Below are positions 5,689-13,399 of a stretch of 22,469 bases of DNA, piece after piece (positions within the stretch are counted from its first letter, which is position 1; each line of letters starts with the position of its first letter). A model generated the notes under the pieces. That model made no database searches, was not told the DNA's origin, and saw nothing but the letters and a program-made list of their open reading frames with translations. The stretch covers positions 1 through 22,469 of the forward strand of contig JAZSJD010000101.1 in the NCBI GenBank assembly GCA_045534165.1, written 5' to 3'. The translations under genes and the position numbers were made by a program. Source of the DNA: SIG575 sp045534165. Its GTDB lineage: Bacteria; Bacillota; Clostridia; Oscillospirales; Acutalibacteraceae.

Positions 5689-7278
5689 ATGACAGATTTA
5701 TTAATCACAATGAACTCTTCAGGTGCATTCAGTTTACCGGGCAATGTGGGGAGAATTGAAGAATATTGTGCAAAACGTTTAAAAATAAAATTGAATACTG
5801 AATTTTTGTCTTCTGCTATCAAATATTATACGTTGAGTTTTGAACCCTTTTCTCTCGGAAGAAAGATTATTACGGAAAATATTTATGTGGATTCAGAAAC
5901 CTCTGATGGGATATATTTTTCAGACGGTTACATATATTGTCCTATTTATGATTATATTGCTGTTTCACCCAATGTTATGGTACAGCTTGACGGCTATGAA
6001 ACAGATGGTGAAGGAAATGTTACCACAATAATAAAATCAGGGATTTTCACCTTGGAATTTTCACCTTCGCTGACGGGTGAGGGTGTAATGCTTCAGACAA
6101 CACGTCCTGATGTAAAATTCAAAGAGAGTGTTGAAAACGCTGTAAACGAGGCTATGAAGACACGGGTACTTGACGGTGCAAACCTGAAAAATTTTTCTGT
6201 GACCGATAAAAAAATCAACGTTGAAACAATTGATACATGGCATCTTAAGAATCTGTGTGTTACATACAATAAAATAGCTTTGAAAACAATAAATGCGGAT
6301 TGTCTTGATGAAGCTTGCGTAACAACTGAAAAACTGGCAGATAAATGTGTTACTTCTGAAAAAATTTCTGCAAATGCAGTGAATGCTGAGAAAATCTGCG
6401 ATAAAAACGTCACTACAGAAAAACTTGCTGATGCTTCTGTTACAAATGCAAAACTTGCAAACCACAGTGTAACCGATTCTAAAATAAGGCCTCTTACCAT
6501 CACGGCAGGTAGAATTGCAAACGGAACAATTACACCTGCAAAACTTGACAGAACATATCTTACTCAACACCAGAGTCTCCTTGGTTATGCAACACAGAAT
6601 TGGGTTAAAAGTCAGAACTATATTAATAAACATCAGAGCCTTGACGGCTACGCGACTGAAGATTGGGTAAAAAAGCAGAATTATCTCAAAGAGCATCAGA
6701 GTCTGGAAGGTTATGCAACTGAAGATTGGATTAAAAAACAGGGATATATTACTGATGTGTCTGACAAAGCAAGCAAGGAAGATTTGCCGGAAAAACTCAG
6801 CGACCTCGAAAATGATATTGCTGTAACGTTTACAAGTCAGATTTTAACAGAGAGTCAGAAAGACACCGTTCTGCAAAATATTGGTGCGGTAAAAAATGAG
6901 GAAGGTAAAGTTCTATCACAAAATGATTTTACTGATGAAGATAAGGAAAAACTTGATGCAGCTTTAACACAACATCAGGATATTTCGATGAAAGTTGATA
7001 AAGAGTCTTTGGCTGAAGTTTCTTTCAGCGGTTCATATAATGATCTTGAAGATTTACCGGATCTGGATGAAATCAGAAATATTTTTAACGATCAGTTAAA
7101 AGAAAGATATGAAACAGCATATGAACATTCTTTGGTTGAACATGCACCGGCAAATGCACAGGAAAACGTGATTGAATCTATTGAAGTTAACGGTGAAGAA
7201 ACTGAAATAAAAGGCAAAAAAGCATTGATTACAGTTATGAAATATGAGGTTTGTGAACCGATTTTTGTGGAGGTGTAA
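5689..7278 (+). CDS. Phage tail-fibre/baseplate-like protein with decapeptide repeats
   Basis: This 529-aa protein is probably an extended trimeric fibre or tail-tip protein. Residues 1-165 form a globular beta-rich N-terminal domain with a LDGYETDGEGN turn, as in baseplate-upper-protein-like domains. Residues 171-290 are twelve consecutive ten-residue repeats of the VTTEKLADxS kind typical of phage fibres. Residues 294-356 are three 21-residue repeats (HQSLxGYATEDWVKKQNYL). Residues 399-426 contain IGAVKNEEG and FTDEDKEKLD, common in fibre stalks, and near 493 lies an ENVIESIEVNG motif seen in receptor-binding proteins. No signal peptide is present. I chose ATG 5689 (AAAGGA six bases upstream) over the TTG one codon earlier. 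It ends 1 base before the next gene. Confidence 0.75.
   Translation: MTDLLITMNSSGAFSLPGNVGRIEEYCAKRLKIKLNTEFLSSAIKYYTLSFEPFSLGRKIITENIYVDSETSDGIYFSDGYIYCPIYDYIAVSPNVMVQLDGYETDGEGNVTTIIKSGIFTLEFSPSLTGEGVMLQTTRPDVKFKESVENAVNEAMKTRVLDGANLKNFSVTDKKINVETIDTWHLKNLCVTYNKIALKTINADCLDEACVTTEKLADKCVTSEKISANAVNAEKICDKNVTTEKLADASVTNAKLANHSVTDSKIRPLTITAGRIANGTITPAKLDRTYLTQHQSLLGYATQNWVKSQNYINKHQSLDGYATEDWVKKQNYLKEHQSLEGYATEDWIKKQGYITDVSDKASKEDLPEKLSDLENDIAVTFTSQILTESQKDTVLQNIGAVKNEEGKVLSQNDFTDEDKEKLDAALTQHQDISMKVDKESLAEVSFSGSYNDLEDLPDLDEIRNIFNDQLKERYETAYEHSLVEHAPANAQENVIESIEVNGEETEIKGKKALITVMKYEVCEPIFVEV
6199..6558 (+). repeat. Twelve in-frame decapeptide repeats in the fibre gene
   Basis: The 360 bases encode twelve blocks of exactly ten residues with consensus [VI]T-x-x-K-[LI]-A-x-x-x. 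The best copies are VTTEKLADKC, VTTEKLADAS and VTNAKLANHS. The strict period suggests one structural rung or step per block. The first blocks have diverged, and the repeats are not identical at the DNA level. Confidence 0.8.
6568..6756 (+). repeat. Three in-frame 21-residue repeats in the fibre gene
   Basis: Three tandem blocks of 21 codons share HQSL-x-GYAT-x-x-W[VI]K-x-Q-x-Y[IL]. The second and third are nearly identical. Similar units are common in phage and conjugative fibre-like proteins. Confidence 0.8.
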
Positions 7279-7279
7279 A

Positions 7280-8845
7280 ATGTTAAGATATTTATTAAAG
7301 CCAGAAACCAACAGTTATGAGGTAATAGGTGAAACTGACACAACAGCAGAGAGGATAGTTATACCTGATTTTTATGAAGGGTTACCTGTAACGATATCAT
7401 CAGTTTTTTTAGAGACTTGCCCTAATGTTAAAGAAATTGTATTTGGTAATAACGTAAAAACTATCAGTTACGGTACTTTAAATTCAGAACATATTGAAAA
7501 AATTTATTTTGGCAGAGCAACAGAAAAAATCAGCGGGCCTTTTGATTTGTGCACTAATCTTACTGATATTTATTATAGCGGATCTCAAGAGGATTGGGAG
7601 AAAATTGATGTTGTAACTGTTGACGACAGTATACTTTTGTTTGAAAACGTTCCGGTACACTATGGCGTTCTGGGTCAGGGTGGTTATTTGACTTTGGGGG
7701 AAGAAACTCTTTTCCCGTATACACATTGGAATTGCATTAAAGGAAAGCCGGAAACGATAGATTCAGAAAAAATAACATATGAAAACGATGTGAGCGGTCT
7801 GAAAGCAGATAATGTGAAAAGTGCAATTGATGAATTGAACAGCAAACATTTTGATGTTTCTTCTCTTGAATCATGGGAAAGTTTACTTCATCTTGTCCGT
7901 TCAGGAAGAGCAAAAGATTTTATTAACATAGGTGATAAATTTATTTGTGAAAAAAACGGAAAGAGTATGGAATGGGATGTAATAGGTATTGATGAAGATA
8001 CACCGTCAAACACTAAACATAAACACTCACTTACATTGCAACTTTCGTTTTGTTGGGCAAATATGCCTTTTTCTGTTCCGGATGCATCATACTTTGCAAA
8101 TATAGGTTTAAAGCAGGGTAAATATTATATCGGACTTAAAAATTATAGCGGTAACATTGTTTACTATGCATTTACATTGAATGAAGCGGTACCGGATGAT
8201 GCACTGATAAGAATTTCAGAAAATAAAGTTTATATTTACAGCAACAGAAATTCTGCTGAGTATACATCTTTTGATGTTGATTCTTCTGCTGATTCCGCCG
8301 AAGGAATGGAAGGAACAAATCTGGGCATAGGAAACTACATTATACATTCAAGTATGGGTTCGGTGAATTATAGCAGTTCTGATATCAGACAGTGGCTGAA
8401 TTCTGACAAAACAGATTGGTGGAAGTCTGCCGAATCGAACTCATTGGCTCCTTTGGATTATTTGAATATACCCGGTTTTGAAAACGGAGTAGATGAGGAT
8501 TTCTTAAAGGTAGTTAATCCCGTTGTTAAAGAAGCAACTTTACCTGACGGAAGCAAAGTTACATGTGAAGACAGATTCTTTTTGCTTTCTTTGGAAGAGG
8601 TTTACGGTTGTGAAGGAAAAGCTTATTCATATTATAGAGAGGGTACAAGCTTAAATGCTCCCGGTCTGACGGCAGATGCTTTGAGAGTTAGAAATTTTGA
8701 GGGTAATCCAAGATATTGGTGGTTAAGAGATTCAGCATCATCGGATGACGGTTTAATGAGAGTTACACCAACCGGAGCAATCGGACCGGTTAAAACTTCT
8801 CGTGTGTTGGCATACGGAATAACTCCGGCTTGTTGTATTTGTTAA
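7280..8845 (+). CDS. LRR (BspA-type) plus DUF6273 C-type-lectin-like protein
   Basis: This is a probable adhesin or receptor-binding tip protein of 521 aa. Residues about 22-110 carry BspA/LRR_5-like units (VTISSVFLETCPNVKEIVF, LTDIYYSGSQEDWEKI). Residues 172-189 contain GLKADNVKSAIDELNSK, a linker found in phage tail proteins. Residues about 215-521 match the DUF6273 pattern: IGDKF...WDVIGID, SSDIRQWLNS (366-375), FFLLSLEEVYG (433-443), RYWWLRDS (478-485) and the terminal YGITPACCIC. That fold is related to C-type lectins and is used for ligand binding, including in targets of diversity-generating retroelements. The C-terminus with three clustered cysteines is unusual. No signal peptide is seen. 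GGAGGTG at 7269-7275 fixes the ATG at 7280 rather than the longer frame from 7244. Confidence 0.7.
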   Translation: MLRYLLKPETNSYEVIGETDTTAERIVIPDFYEGLPVTISSVFLETCPNVKEIVFGNNVKTISYGTLNSEHIEKIYFGRATEKISGPFDLCTNLTDIYYSGSQEDWEKIDVVTVDDSILLFENVPVHYGVLGQGGYLTLGEETLFPYTHWNCIKGKPETIDSEKITYENDVSGLKADNVKSAIDELNSKHFDVSSLESWESLLHLVRSGRAKDFINIGDKFICEKNGKSMEWDVIGIDEDTPSNTKHKHSLTLQLSFCWANMPFSVPDASYFANIGLKQGKYYIGLKNYSGNIVYYAFTLNEAVPDDALIRISENKVYIYSNRNSAEYTSFDVDSSADSAEGMEGTNLGIGNYIIHSSMGSVNYSSSDIRQWLNSDKTDWWKSAESNSLAPLDYLNIPGFENGVDEDFLKVVNPVVKEATLPDGSKVTCEDRFFLLSLEEVYGCEGKAYSYYREGTSLNAPGLTADALRVRNFEGNPRYWWLRDSASSDDGLMRVTPTGAIGPVKTSRVLAYGITPACCIC

Positions 8846-8859
8846 TTCAAGGAGGAAAA

Positions 8860-9009
8860 ATGTTTAAGGTAAAAACAGTTTTACAGCAACTTATTGATGA
8901 AAAGAATAAAAATATTATTCTTGCAAGAAAAGTTGAAAAAGCTTTGTCCGATGTTGACTATATTGCAATGATGTGTGATGTGGAACTTGAGGAGGAAGAA
9001 ATTGAATAA
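8860..9009 (+). CDS. Small cassette protein before XkdX, unknown function
   Basis: This 49-aa acidic, helical protein (MFKVKTVLQQLIDEKNKNII...) ends in ELEEEEIE. A very strong AAGGAGG ribosome site lies at 8849-8855, so it is likely expressed. It overlaps the next gene by 8 bases, and its own acidic GAG-GAG-GAA codons supply the ribosome site of that gene. Short proteins of this size often precede XkdX in Firmicute prophages. I do not recognise the family. Confidence 0.6.
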   Translation: MFKVKTVLQQLIDEKNKNIILARKVEKALSDVDYIAMMCDVELEEEEIE

Positions 9010-9139
9010 ATTTTTAAAAGTAAAAGACTATTTTGATAACGGTTTGTGGGGGAAAGAACGTGTTTTGAACGCAGTTAAAAAAGGGTGGATAACTGCGGAA
9101 GAATTTTTGGTGATAACAGGTAACAGCTATGATATATAA
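9002..9139 (+). CDS. XkdX family phage protein
   Basis: The 45-aa protein begins NKFLKVKDYFDNGLWGKERVLNAV and ends in KKGWITAEEFLVITGNSYD, the hallmark of the XkdX family. XkdX is named after the Bacillus PBSX tailocin and found between tail-fibre and lysis genes of many Firmicute phages. Its function is unknown, though the position is highly conserved. The start is TTG at 9002, six bases after AGGAGG (8990-8995). No ATG is available at the N-terminus. This gene is the clearest single marker that the cassette is of phage or tailocin descent. Confidence 0.85.
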   Translation: MNKFLKVKDYFDNGLWGKERVLNAVKKGWITAEEFLVITGNSYDI

Positions 9140-9206
9140 TCTTATAAATATTTTTTCAATGTATATTGCTGTTATTTATTTTTTTCTTGCCGGGGTGATG
9201 CTATGA
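9129..9206 (+). CDS. Possible 25-aa hydrophobic peptide
   Basis: An ATG inside the end of the XkdX gene opens a 25-codon frame, MIYNLINIFSMYIAVIYFFLAGVML. It is hydrophobic throughout and ends in an ATGA overlap with the next gene (9203). The double overlap fits a translationally coupled micro-gene between XkdX and the lysis genes. Only a weak AGGT lies upstream, so it could be chance. Confidence 0.3.
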   Translation: MIYNLINIFSMYIAVIYFFLAGVML

Positions 9207-9505
9207 CACAATGGCAGATCGGAATTTTATGTACAGTTATCAGCATTGTTATGACTTTTGTTTTTTCGGTTCTGAATCATAAGAGACTGTTCAGAAAAGA
9301 TAGTGAAACGGTAGGAGAAGGCAGGGGAGTTTTGCAATCTGATGTAGGATATATAAAAGCCGGTGTTGATGATCTGAAAAGAGAAAACAGAGCGGTTAAT
9401 GCAAAGCTTGATATCATTTCCGAGCGTGTAACAAGAGTTGAGGAAAGCTGTAAACAAGCTCACAAAAGAATTGATGAGGTTAAAGAAAGCGAGGTTTGTA
9501 AATGA
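9203..9505 (+). CDS. Membrane-anchored coiled-coil lysis-type protein
   Basis: The 100-aa protein has an N-terminal transmembrane helix (residues about 5-26, QIGILCTVISIVMTFVFSVL) and then a long charged coiled coil (about 48-97, including VDDLKRENRAVNAKLDIISERVTRVEE). Size, layout and position resemble XhlA-type holin-associated proteins, though XhlA has its membrane segment at the C-terminus. It may help anchor or time the holin. The ribosome site is GGGGTGAT upstream of ATG. Its stop overlaps the next start (ATGA), so the two lysis genes are coupled. Confidence 0.65.
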   Translation: MTQWQIGILCTVISIVMTFVFSVLNHKRLFRKDSETVGEGRGVLQSDVGYIKAGVDDLKRENRAVNAKLDIISERVTRVEESCKQAHKRIDEVKESEVCK

Positions 9506-9846
9506 AGATATTTGAGTTTTTAATCGCAAATTGGAGTGATTTACTTTTTGCAATTACAACAGTTATAATTATAGTTTATTCTTTAGCGACGAATAAACTT
9601 GAATATTTAAAAGCAGATATTTTTTCTTTGATTACTGAGGCAGAAGAAATTTATGGAGCAAAAACGGGGAAAATAAAGCTTATGTATGTTATAAAGAAAA
9701 TATATGCCAGAATGCCTATGGTTTTAAAAGTTTTTATAACAGAAAAACAGATGGAAAAAATTGTAGAAAAAGTGTTGGTAAAAGTAAAAGAGAGTTGGTC
9801 TGAAAGTGGTTTACAGAATGAGGTGCAGAAGAATACGTGGCAGTAA
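9502..9846 (+). CDS. Phage holin, LL-H family-like
   Basis: This probable holin forms membrane lesions that let the endolysin reach the wall. The 114-aa protein has an N-terminal hydrophobic helix (residues about 10-29, SDLLFAITTVIIIVYSLA). A cytoplasmic helical domain follows with AEEIYGAKTGKIKLMYVIKKIYARMP, which fits the A-E-x-x-[FY]-G-x-x-T-G-x-x-K pattern of LL-H type phage holins, and then a charged C-terminal tail. Only one clear membrane span is seen, which is normal for this type. It overlaps both neighbours (4 and 10 bases). The family call rests on that motif and the place next to an endolysin. Confidence 0.7.
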   Translation: MKIFEFLIANWSDLLFAITTVIIIVYSLATNKLEYLKADIFSLITEAEEIYGAKTGKIKLMYVIKKIYARMPMVLKVFITEKQMEKIVEKVLVKVKESWSESGLQNEVQKNTWQ

Positions 9847-10478
9847 AAACATACTCGTTAAAAAAAGATGGGAATTTAAAACTCAGTGATAATTTTTCTG
9901 TGAAAGAATTTTGTAGCCGTGATGGTGCCGATACGATTCTCATAGATGAAAAGTTGGTAAAACTTCTTCAGAAAATGAGGGATAAATACGGAGTTATAAA
10001 TATTTCTTCAGCATACAGAACGAAAAGCCACAACAAAAAAGTTGGTGGTGTGGAGAATTCACAACATCTTTACGGGCTGGCGGCAGATGTTACGATTGCT
10101 GATAAATCCAAACTTGAAGATGCAGCAAAATATGCAGAAAAAATCGGATTTGGCGGAATTGGCCTTGATGATAAATATCAGATGTTTCTTCATCTTGATA
10201 CAAGAAAAAACAAATCTTTTTTCAGATATAAAAGTAACGGAAAAACGTATTCTGTCACATCTTTTTATCCTGTGCTCAGAAAAGGTTCAAAAGGTGAAGA
10301 TGTAAAAGTTCTTCAGGCAAAGCTTGCAGGTGCAGGTTTTAAAGGTATCGGATCTGCAGAAATTATTGTTGATGGAATTTTCGGAGCTAACACAGAATAT
10401 GCATTAAAGCAATTCCAGAAAAAGAAAGGGCTTCAGGCAGACGGAATTGCCGGAAGTAAAACGTGGAGTGTTCTTTAA
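9837..10478 (+). CDS. Endolysin: M15 peptidase with peptidoglycan-binding domain
   Basis: This is a wall hydrolase of the D-Ala-D-Ala carboxypeptidase-like M15 family, 213 aa. Residues about 20-125 hold the catalytic domain: FSVKEFCSRDG, ISSAYRTKSHN, then the metal ligands H77 and D84 in SQHLYGLAADV and H119 in MFLHLDT. All expected zinc-site residues are present. Residues about 146-213 form a PG_binding_1 domain (VLRKGSKGEDVKVLQAKL, VDGIFGANTEYALKQFQ, GLQADGIAG). No signal peptide is present, as in holin-dependent phage lysins. The start is GTG 9837, 11 bases after GAGGTG and overlapping the holin gene by 10 bases. It is the last gene of the cassette, directly before a strong terminator. Confidence 0.9.
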   Translation: MAVKTYSLKKDGNLKLSDNFSVKEFCSRDGADTILIDEKLVKLLQKMRDKYGVINISSAYRTKSHNKKVGGVENSQHLYGLAADVTIADKSKLEDAAKYAEKIGFGGIGLDDKYQMFLHLDTRKNKSFFRYKSNGKTYSVTSFYPVLRKGSKGEDVKVLQAKLAGAGFKGIGSAEIIVDGIFGANTEYALKQFQKKKGLQADGIAGSKTWSVL

Positions 10479-10514
10479 AAAAATGAAGATATCCGAAAGG
10501 ATATCTTCATTTTT
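10479..10514. terminator. Terminator ending the phage-like cassette
   Basis: A perfect 16-bp stem (10479-10494 with 10499-10514) has a GAAA tetraloop and T-run. It begins immediately after the endolysin stop codon. Confidence 0.92.
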
Positions 10515-10546
10515 TATTTTTACACATACAAATTTATATAAAACTG

Positions 10547-10576
10547 TTGCACTTTAACAAGTAAATCTGTTACAAT
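10547..10576 (+). promoter_or_regulatory. Promoter of the beta-helix/DUF2804 operon
   Basis: The -35 is TTGCAC (10547-10552) and the -10 is TACAAT (10571-10576), with an 18-bp spacer. They lie 34 bases before the ATG. The ribosome site is GAGGTGAT. Confidence 0.6.
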
Positions 10577-10609
10577 ATATATGTTATACTACCTGCGAGG
10601 TGATGTTTT

Positions 10610-12235
10610 ATGAAAAAAGTATTAGCAATTTTTTTGTGTGTGATGGTTTTGTTTTCATGTGTTGCTTTTTCGGTTTCGGCAGAAGACAATGCTCCTGTGT
10701 ACTACATCGATAGTGTAGGTGGCGACGATTCAAATACAGGTAGAAGCGAAGACCAGGCATGGAAAACAATAAATCATGGAGATTGGGTCTTTGTGCCCGG
10801 TACAAAAGTACTTTTTAAACGTGGCGGAGTTTACGAAATGGAAGTAACTCTTACTGTCAGCGGAACAAAAGAAAATCCTATTGTGATTTCTTCTTACGGT
10901 GACGAAAATGAAGCCAAACCTATTCTCAGGACATCGAATCATAATGAAGTTTTTGATCTGATAGACTGTGATTATGTTACGATTTCAGACCTTGCAATTA
11001 CTGCACCTAATGGTGGTGGTATCTGGATAAGAGGTTTAAATAAGCAATCAAACGGAATGACAATTGAAAATGTTGATTTCTACGATATGCAGAATTATGA
11101 CCGCCATGTAAGAGATCCCTTCGGAAGTGGTGCAGCTGATGCACGTGCAGCCATTGTGACAAACGGTCTCTGGGGTCCTGACGGATATTACCGTTATACA
11201 GTAAATGACCTTACAATCAAAAATTGTAGTGTAGAAAATTGTGCTAACGGATTTATCATCTGGGGTATTGTATCAGGTAATCCGGCTGAAAATCTCGGAA
11301 AGGTTGACAGAACATATAATAAAGGCGTGCTTATTGATGGCTGTTATTTCAACAATTTGTATGCTGAAGCTGTAGTTTTTGGCGTGTGTGATGGTGCAGT
11401 TGCAACTAACTGTACAGCACTCAATACTTGCCTTGGAGGTTCAGAACCGTTGCCTGACGGAGAAATTGAATATTTCACTGCGGCAATGTGGTTCTGGGGA
11501 TGTAAAAACAGTGTTATTGAACATTCAGAAGTTGCCGGTCAGCGCAATTTCGGTGATGGTATGACAGTAGACTTCGACTCTGATTCAAACTACTGCACAT
11601 ATCAATATATGTATTCTCACGATAATATGAGATTTGTTTGTAACAACGCAGTCGGAGGAAGACCTCAGGCAGGTAACACTGTTCGTTATTGTCTTTCAGT
11701 AAATGATAATGCGGGCAGAAACAGCCTTGCAAGTGGTAGCGGTGAAGTGGATTTCCGTTTCTATAACAACACTATTGTAAATGGTCACGATTTACATATG
11801 GTGAATGTTGACAGCGGTTTTGTGGCAAACAACATATTTACTTTCAAACCCGGATATGACACCTATTATAACAACCGTAACCTTAGCGCAAAAACAGATT
11901 TTAAGAATAACTGTTATTATATGGCGGTTAACCCTCCGTTTGACCTGCTTTCTTTGAACACAAGACCTGATTTTGCAGGAAGCGATATGTCAGATGTCAA
12001 CAGTTTTAAACTTATTAAAGGTTCAAAACTTATCGGTGCAGGAGCAGACGATATCGAGGAAATGGAAAAGATGGAATATGATTTCTTCGGTGAGAAAGTA
12101 ACTTCAAATAACATAGGTTGTTATGGCGGAGACGGTGTGGAAGGTACACTTGAGAGATACACTATCTTCGATATAATTGTAGATACTTTTAAAGTTGCAG
12201 CAGGTTTGATTCAGAGACTTTTTGAAGAAATGTGA
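10610..12235 (+). CDS. Secreted right-handed parallel beta-helix protein
   Basis: This is a secreted 541-aa protein, probably acting on or binding polysaccharide. Residues 1-24 are a signal peptide with cleavage after SVSA. Residues 28-52 (VYYIDSVGGDDSNTG...AWKTI) match the opening of DUF1565/polysaccharide-lyase-like beta-helix proteins. Many short beta coils follow to about residue 500 (VFDLIDCDYVTISDLAI, GMTIENVDFYD, LTIKNCSVENCANGF, GVLIDGCYFNN). No catalytic set of a named lyase family can be assigned, so the substrate is unknown. The last 24 residues (YTIFDIIVDTFKVAAGLIQRLFEEM) form an amphipathic helix instead of a wall anchor. The DUF2804 gene follows after 26 bases, probably in one operon. 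Confidence 0.8.
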   Translation: MKKVLAIFLCVMVLFSCVAFSVSAEDNAPVYYIDSVGGDDSNTGRSEDQAWKTINHGDWVFVPGTKVLFKRGGVYEMEVTLTVSGTKENPIVISSYGDENEAKPILRTSNHNEVFDLIDCDYVTISDLAITAPNGGGIWIRGLNKQSNGMTIENVDFYDMQNYDRHVRDPFGSGAADARAAIVTNGLWGPDGYYRYTVNDLTIKNCSVENCANGFIIWGIVSGNPAENLGKVDRTYNKGVLIDGCYFNNLYAEAVVFGVCDGAVATNCTALNTCLGGSEPLPDGEIEYFTAAMWFWGCKNSVIEHSEVAGQRNFGDGMTVDFDSDSNYCTYQYMYSHDNMRFVCNNAVGGRPQAGNTVRYCLSVNDNAGRNSLASGSGEVDFRFYNNTIVNGHDLHMVNVDSGFVANNIFTFKPGYDTYYNNRNLSAKTDFKNNCYYMAVNPPFDLLSLNTRPDFAGSDMSDVNSFKLIKGSKLIGAGADDIEEMEKMEYDFFGEKVTSNNIGCYGGDGVEGTLERYTIFDIIVDTFKVAAGLIQRLFEEM

Positions 12236-12261
12236 TCAGTAATTTTTGTGAGGTGAGATTT

Positions 12262-13359
12262 ATGTCTAAAGAAACCAAAAGAACATATCAGAGTTTTTGG
12301 GATTGGGAAGAAAAATCAAAACAAACAGAATATACTAAAAGAACTCCTCTTCTGGGAATAGACGGAACATTGATTGCCAAAGGTTGGGCAAGGAAAAATG
12401 TTTTCGAATATGACCGTACAAAATCAAGTCCTAACAAAAGAAAAAAAGAGTGGGATTTTTATCAGATTTCCAACGGTAAATTTATGGTTCAGATCAGCTT
12501 TGCCAATATTTCGGTAGGTGGATATGTTTCAGCTGCAATTACAGATTTAAGAAACAAGAGAACAATTGTAAATGCAACTTCATATTTCCTTGGCGGCAAC
12601 AAATATGTTCCAAATCCGAAAGGTGACTGTCCCAACAGATTCAGTGGCAAAATCGGTGATGCGATTTTCGATTTCAACACAAAAGAGACACAGAGAACAT
12701 TGGGCTTTAAAATGAAGTATAAAGGCAAAGACGTTCTTTGTAAATTCAGGATGGATATTGCACCTGACCTTGAAAATATTACAACAGTATTGCCCTTTAA
12801 AGGTTATCCTACCAAGTATTTTATGACAACAAAGCAGAACTGTATGCCTTGCGAAGGTACTTTTGAGTATGGAAATGAGGTTTATAAATTCAAGAAGGAA
12901 GATACTTTCTGTGTTCTTGACTGGGGCAGAGTGAACACACCTTATGAAATGGTCTGGTATTGGGGTAATGGTTCAACATATCTTACTGATGAAAACGGCG
13001 AAAAGCATACCTTTGGTTTTGAAATAACATGGGGTATCGGTGACGAACACAACGCAACAGAAACGTGCCTTTTCTATGATGGAAAAGCACATAAAATCGG
13101 TGCTGTTGATGTTGAAACTTTCCCGAAACCTGATAAATACATGGAGCCCTGGAAGTTTATTTCTGAAGACGGAAGATTCAATCTTACAATGACACCGTTC
13201 TATGACCATCATTCGGATATGAATGTATTTAACCTTGCACGTATGCACAGCCATCAGGTTCACGGTTTGTGGAATGGCGATGTAACACTGGATGACGGAA
13301 CAAAGCTTGAAATCAAAGATATGTATGCATTCTGCGAATATGTAGAAAATAAATGGTAA
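12262..13359 (+). CDS. DUF2804 family protein
   Basis: This 365-aa protein belongs to the DUF2804 family, whose biochemical role is unknown to me. The recognisable conserved blocks are VLDWGRVNTPYEMVWYWG (about residues 216-233), FGFEITWGIGDEHNATE followed by LFYDGKAHKIGAVDVETF, PWKFISEDGRFNLTMTPFYDH and the terminal HGLWNGDVTLDDGTKLEIKDMYAF. It has no signal peptide, so it is probably cytoplasmic. I chose ATG 12262 behind GTGAGGTGAG rather than GTG 12232, which has no ribosome site and overlaps the previous stop. It shares an operon with the secreted beta-helix protein and ends at a terminator shared with the convergent gtrA gene. Confidence 0.85.
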   Translation: MSKETKRTYQSFWDWEEKSKQTEYTKRTPLLGIDGTLIAKGWARKNVFEYDRTKSSPNKRKKEWDFYQISNGKFMVQISFANISVGGYVSAAITDLRNKRTIVNATSYFLGGNKYVPNPKGDCPNRFSGKIGDAIFDFNTKETQRTLGFKMKYKGKDVLCKFRMDIAPDLENITTVLPFKGYPTKYFMTTKQNCMPCEGTFEYGNEVYKFKKEDTFCVLDWGRVNTPYEMVWYWGNGSTYLTDENGEKHTFGFEITWGIGDEHNATETCLFYDGKAHKIGAVDVETFPKPDKYMEPWKFISEDGRFNLTMTPFYDHHSDMNVFNLARMHSHQVHGLWNGDVTLDDGTKLEIKDMYAFCEYVENKW

Positions 13360-13365
13360 AACAAA

Positions 13366-13395
13366 AAACTCCGTAAGATTATTCTTACGGAGTTT
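13366..13395. terminator. Bidirectional terminator between convergent genes
   Basis: A 13-bp stem (13366-13378 with 13383-13395) has a TTAT loop. It lies between the stop of the DUF2804 gene (plus) and the stop of the gtrA-like gene (minus). Its core CGTAAGA/TCTTACG recurs in the hairpin at 22216-22242. Confidence 0.85.
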
Positions 13396-13399
13396 AATT

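Noticed and set aside
4500..10610. Phage attachment sites flanking the cassette
   Set aside because: By eye no direct repeat longer than a few bases is shared by the two flanks, and there is no integrase or tRNA gene.
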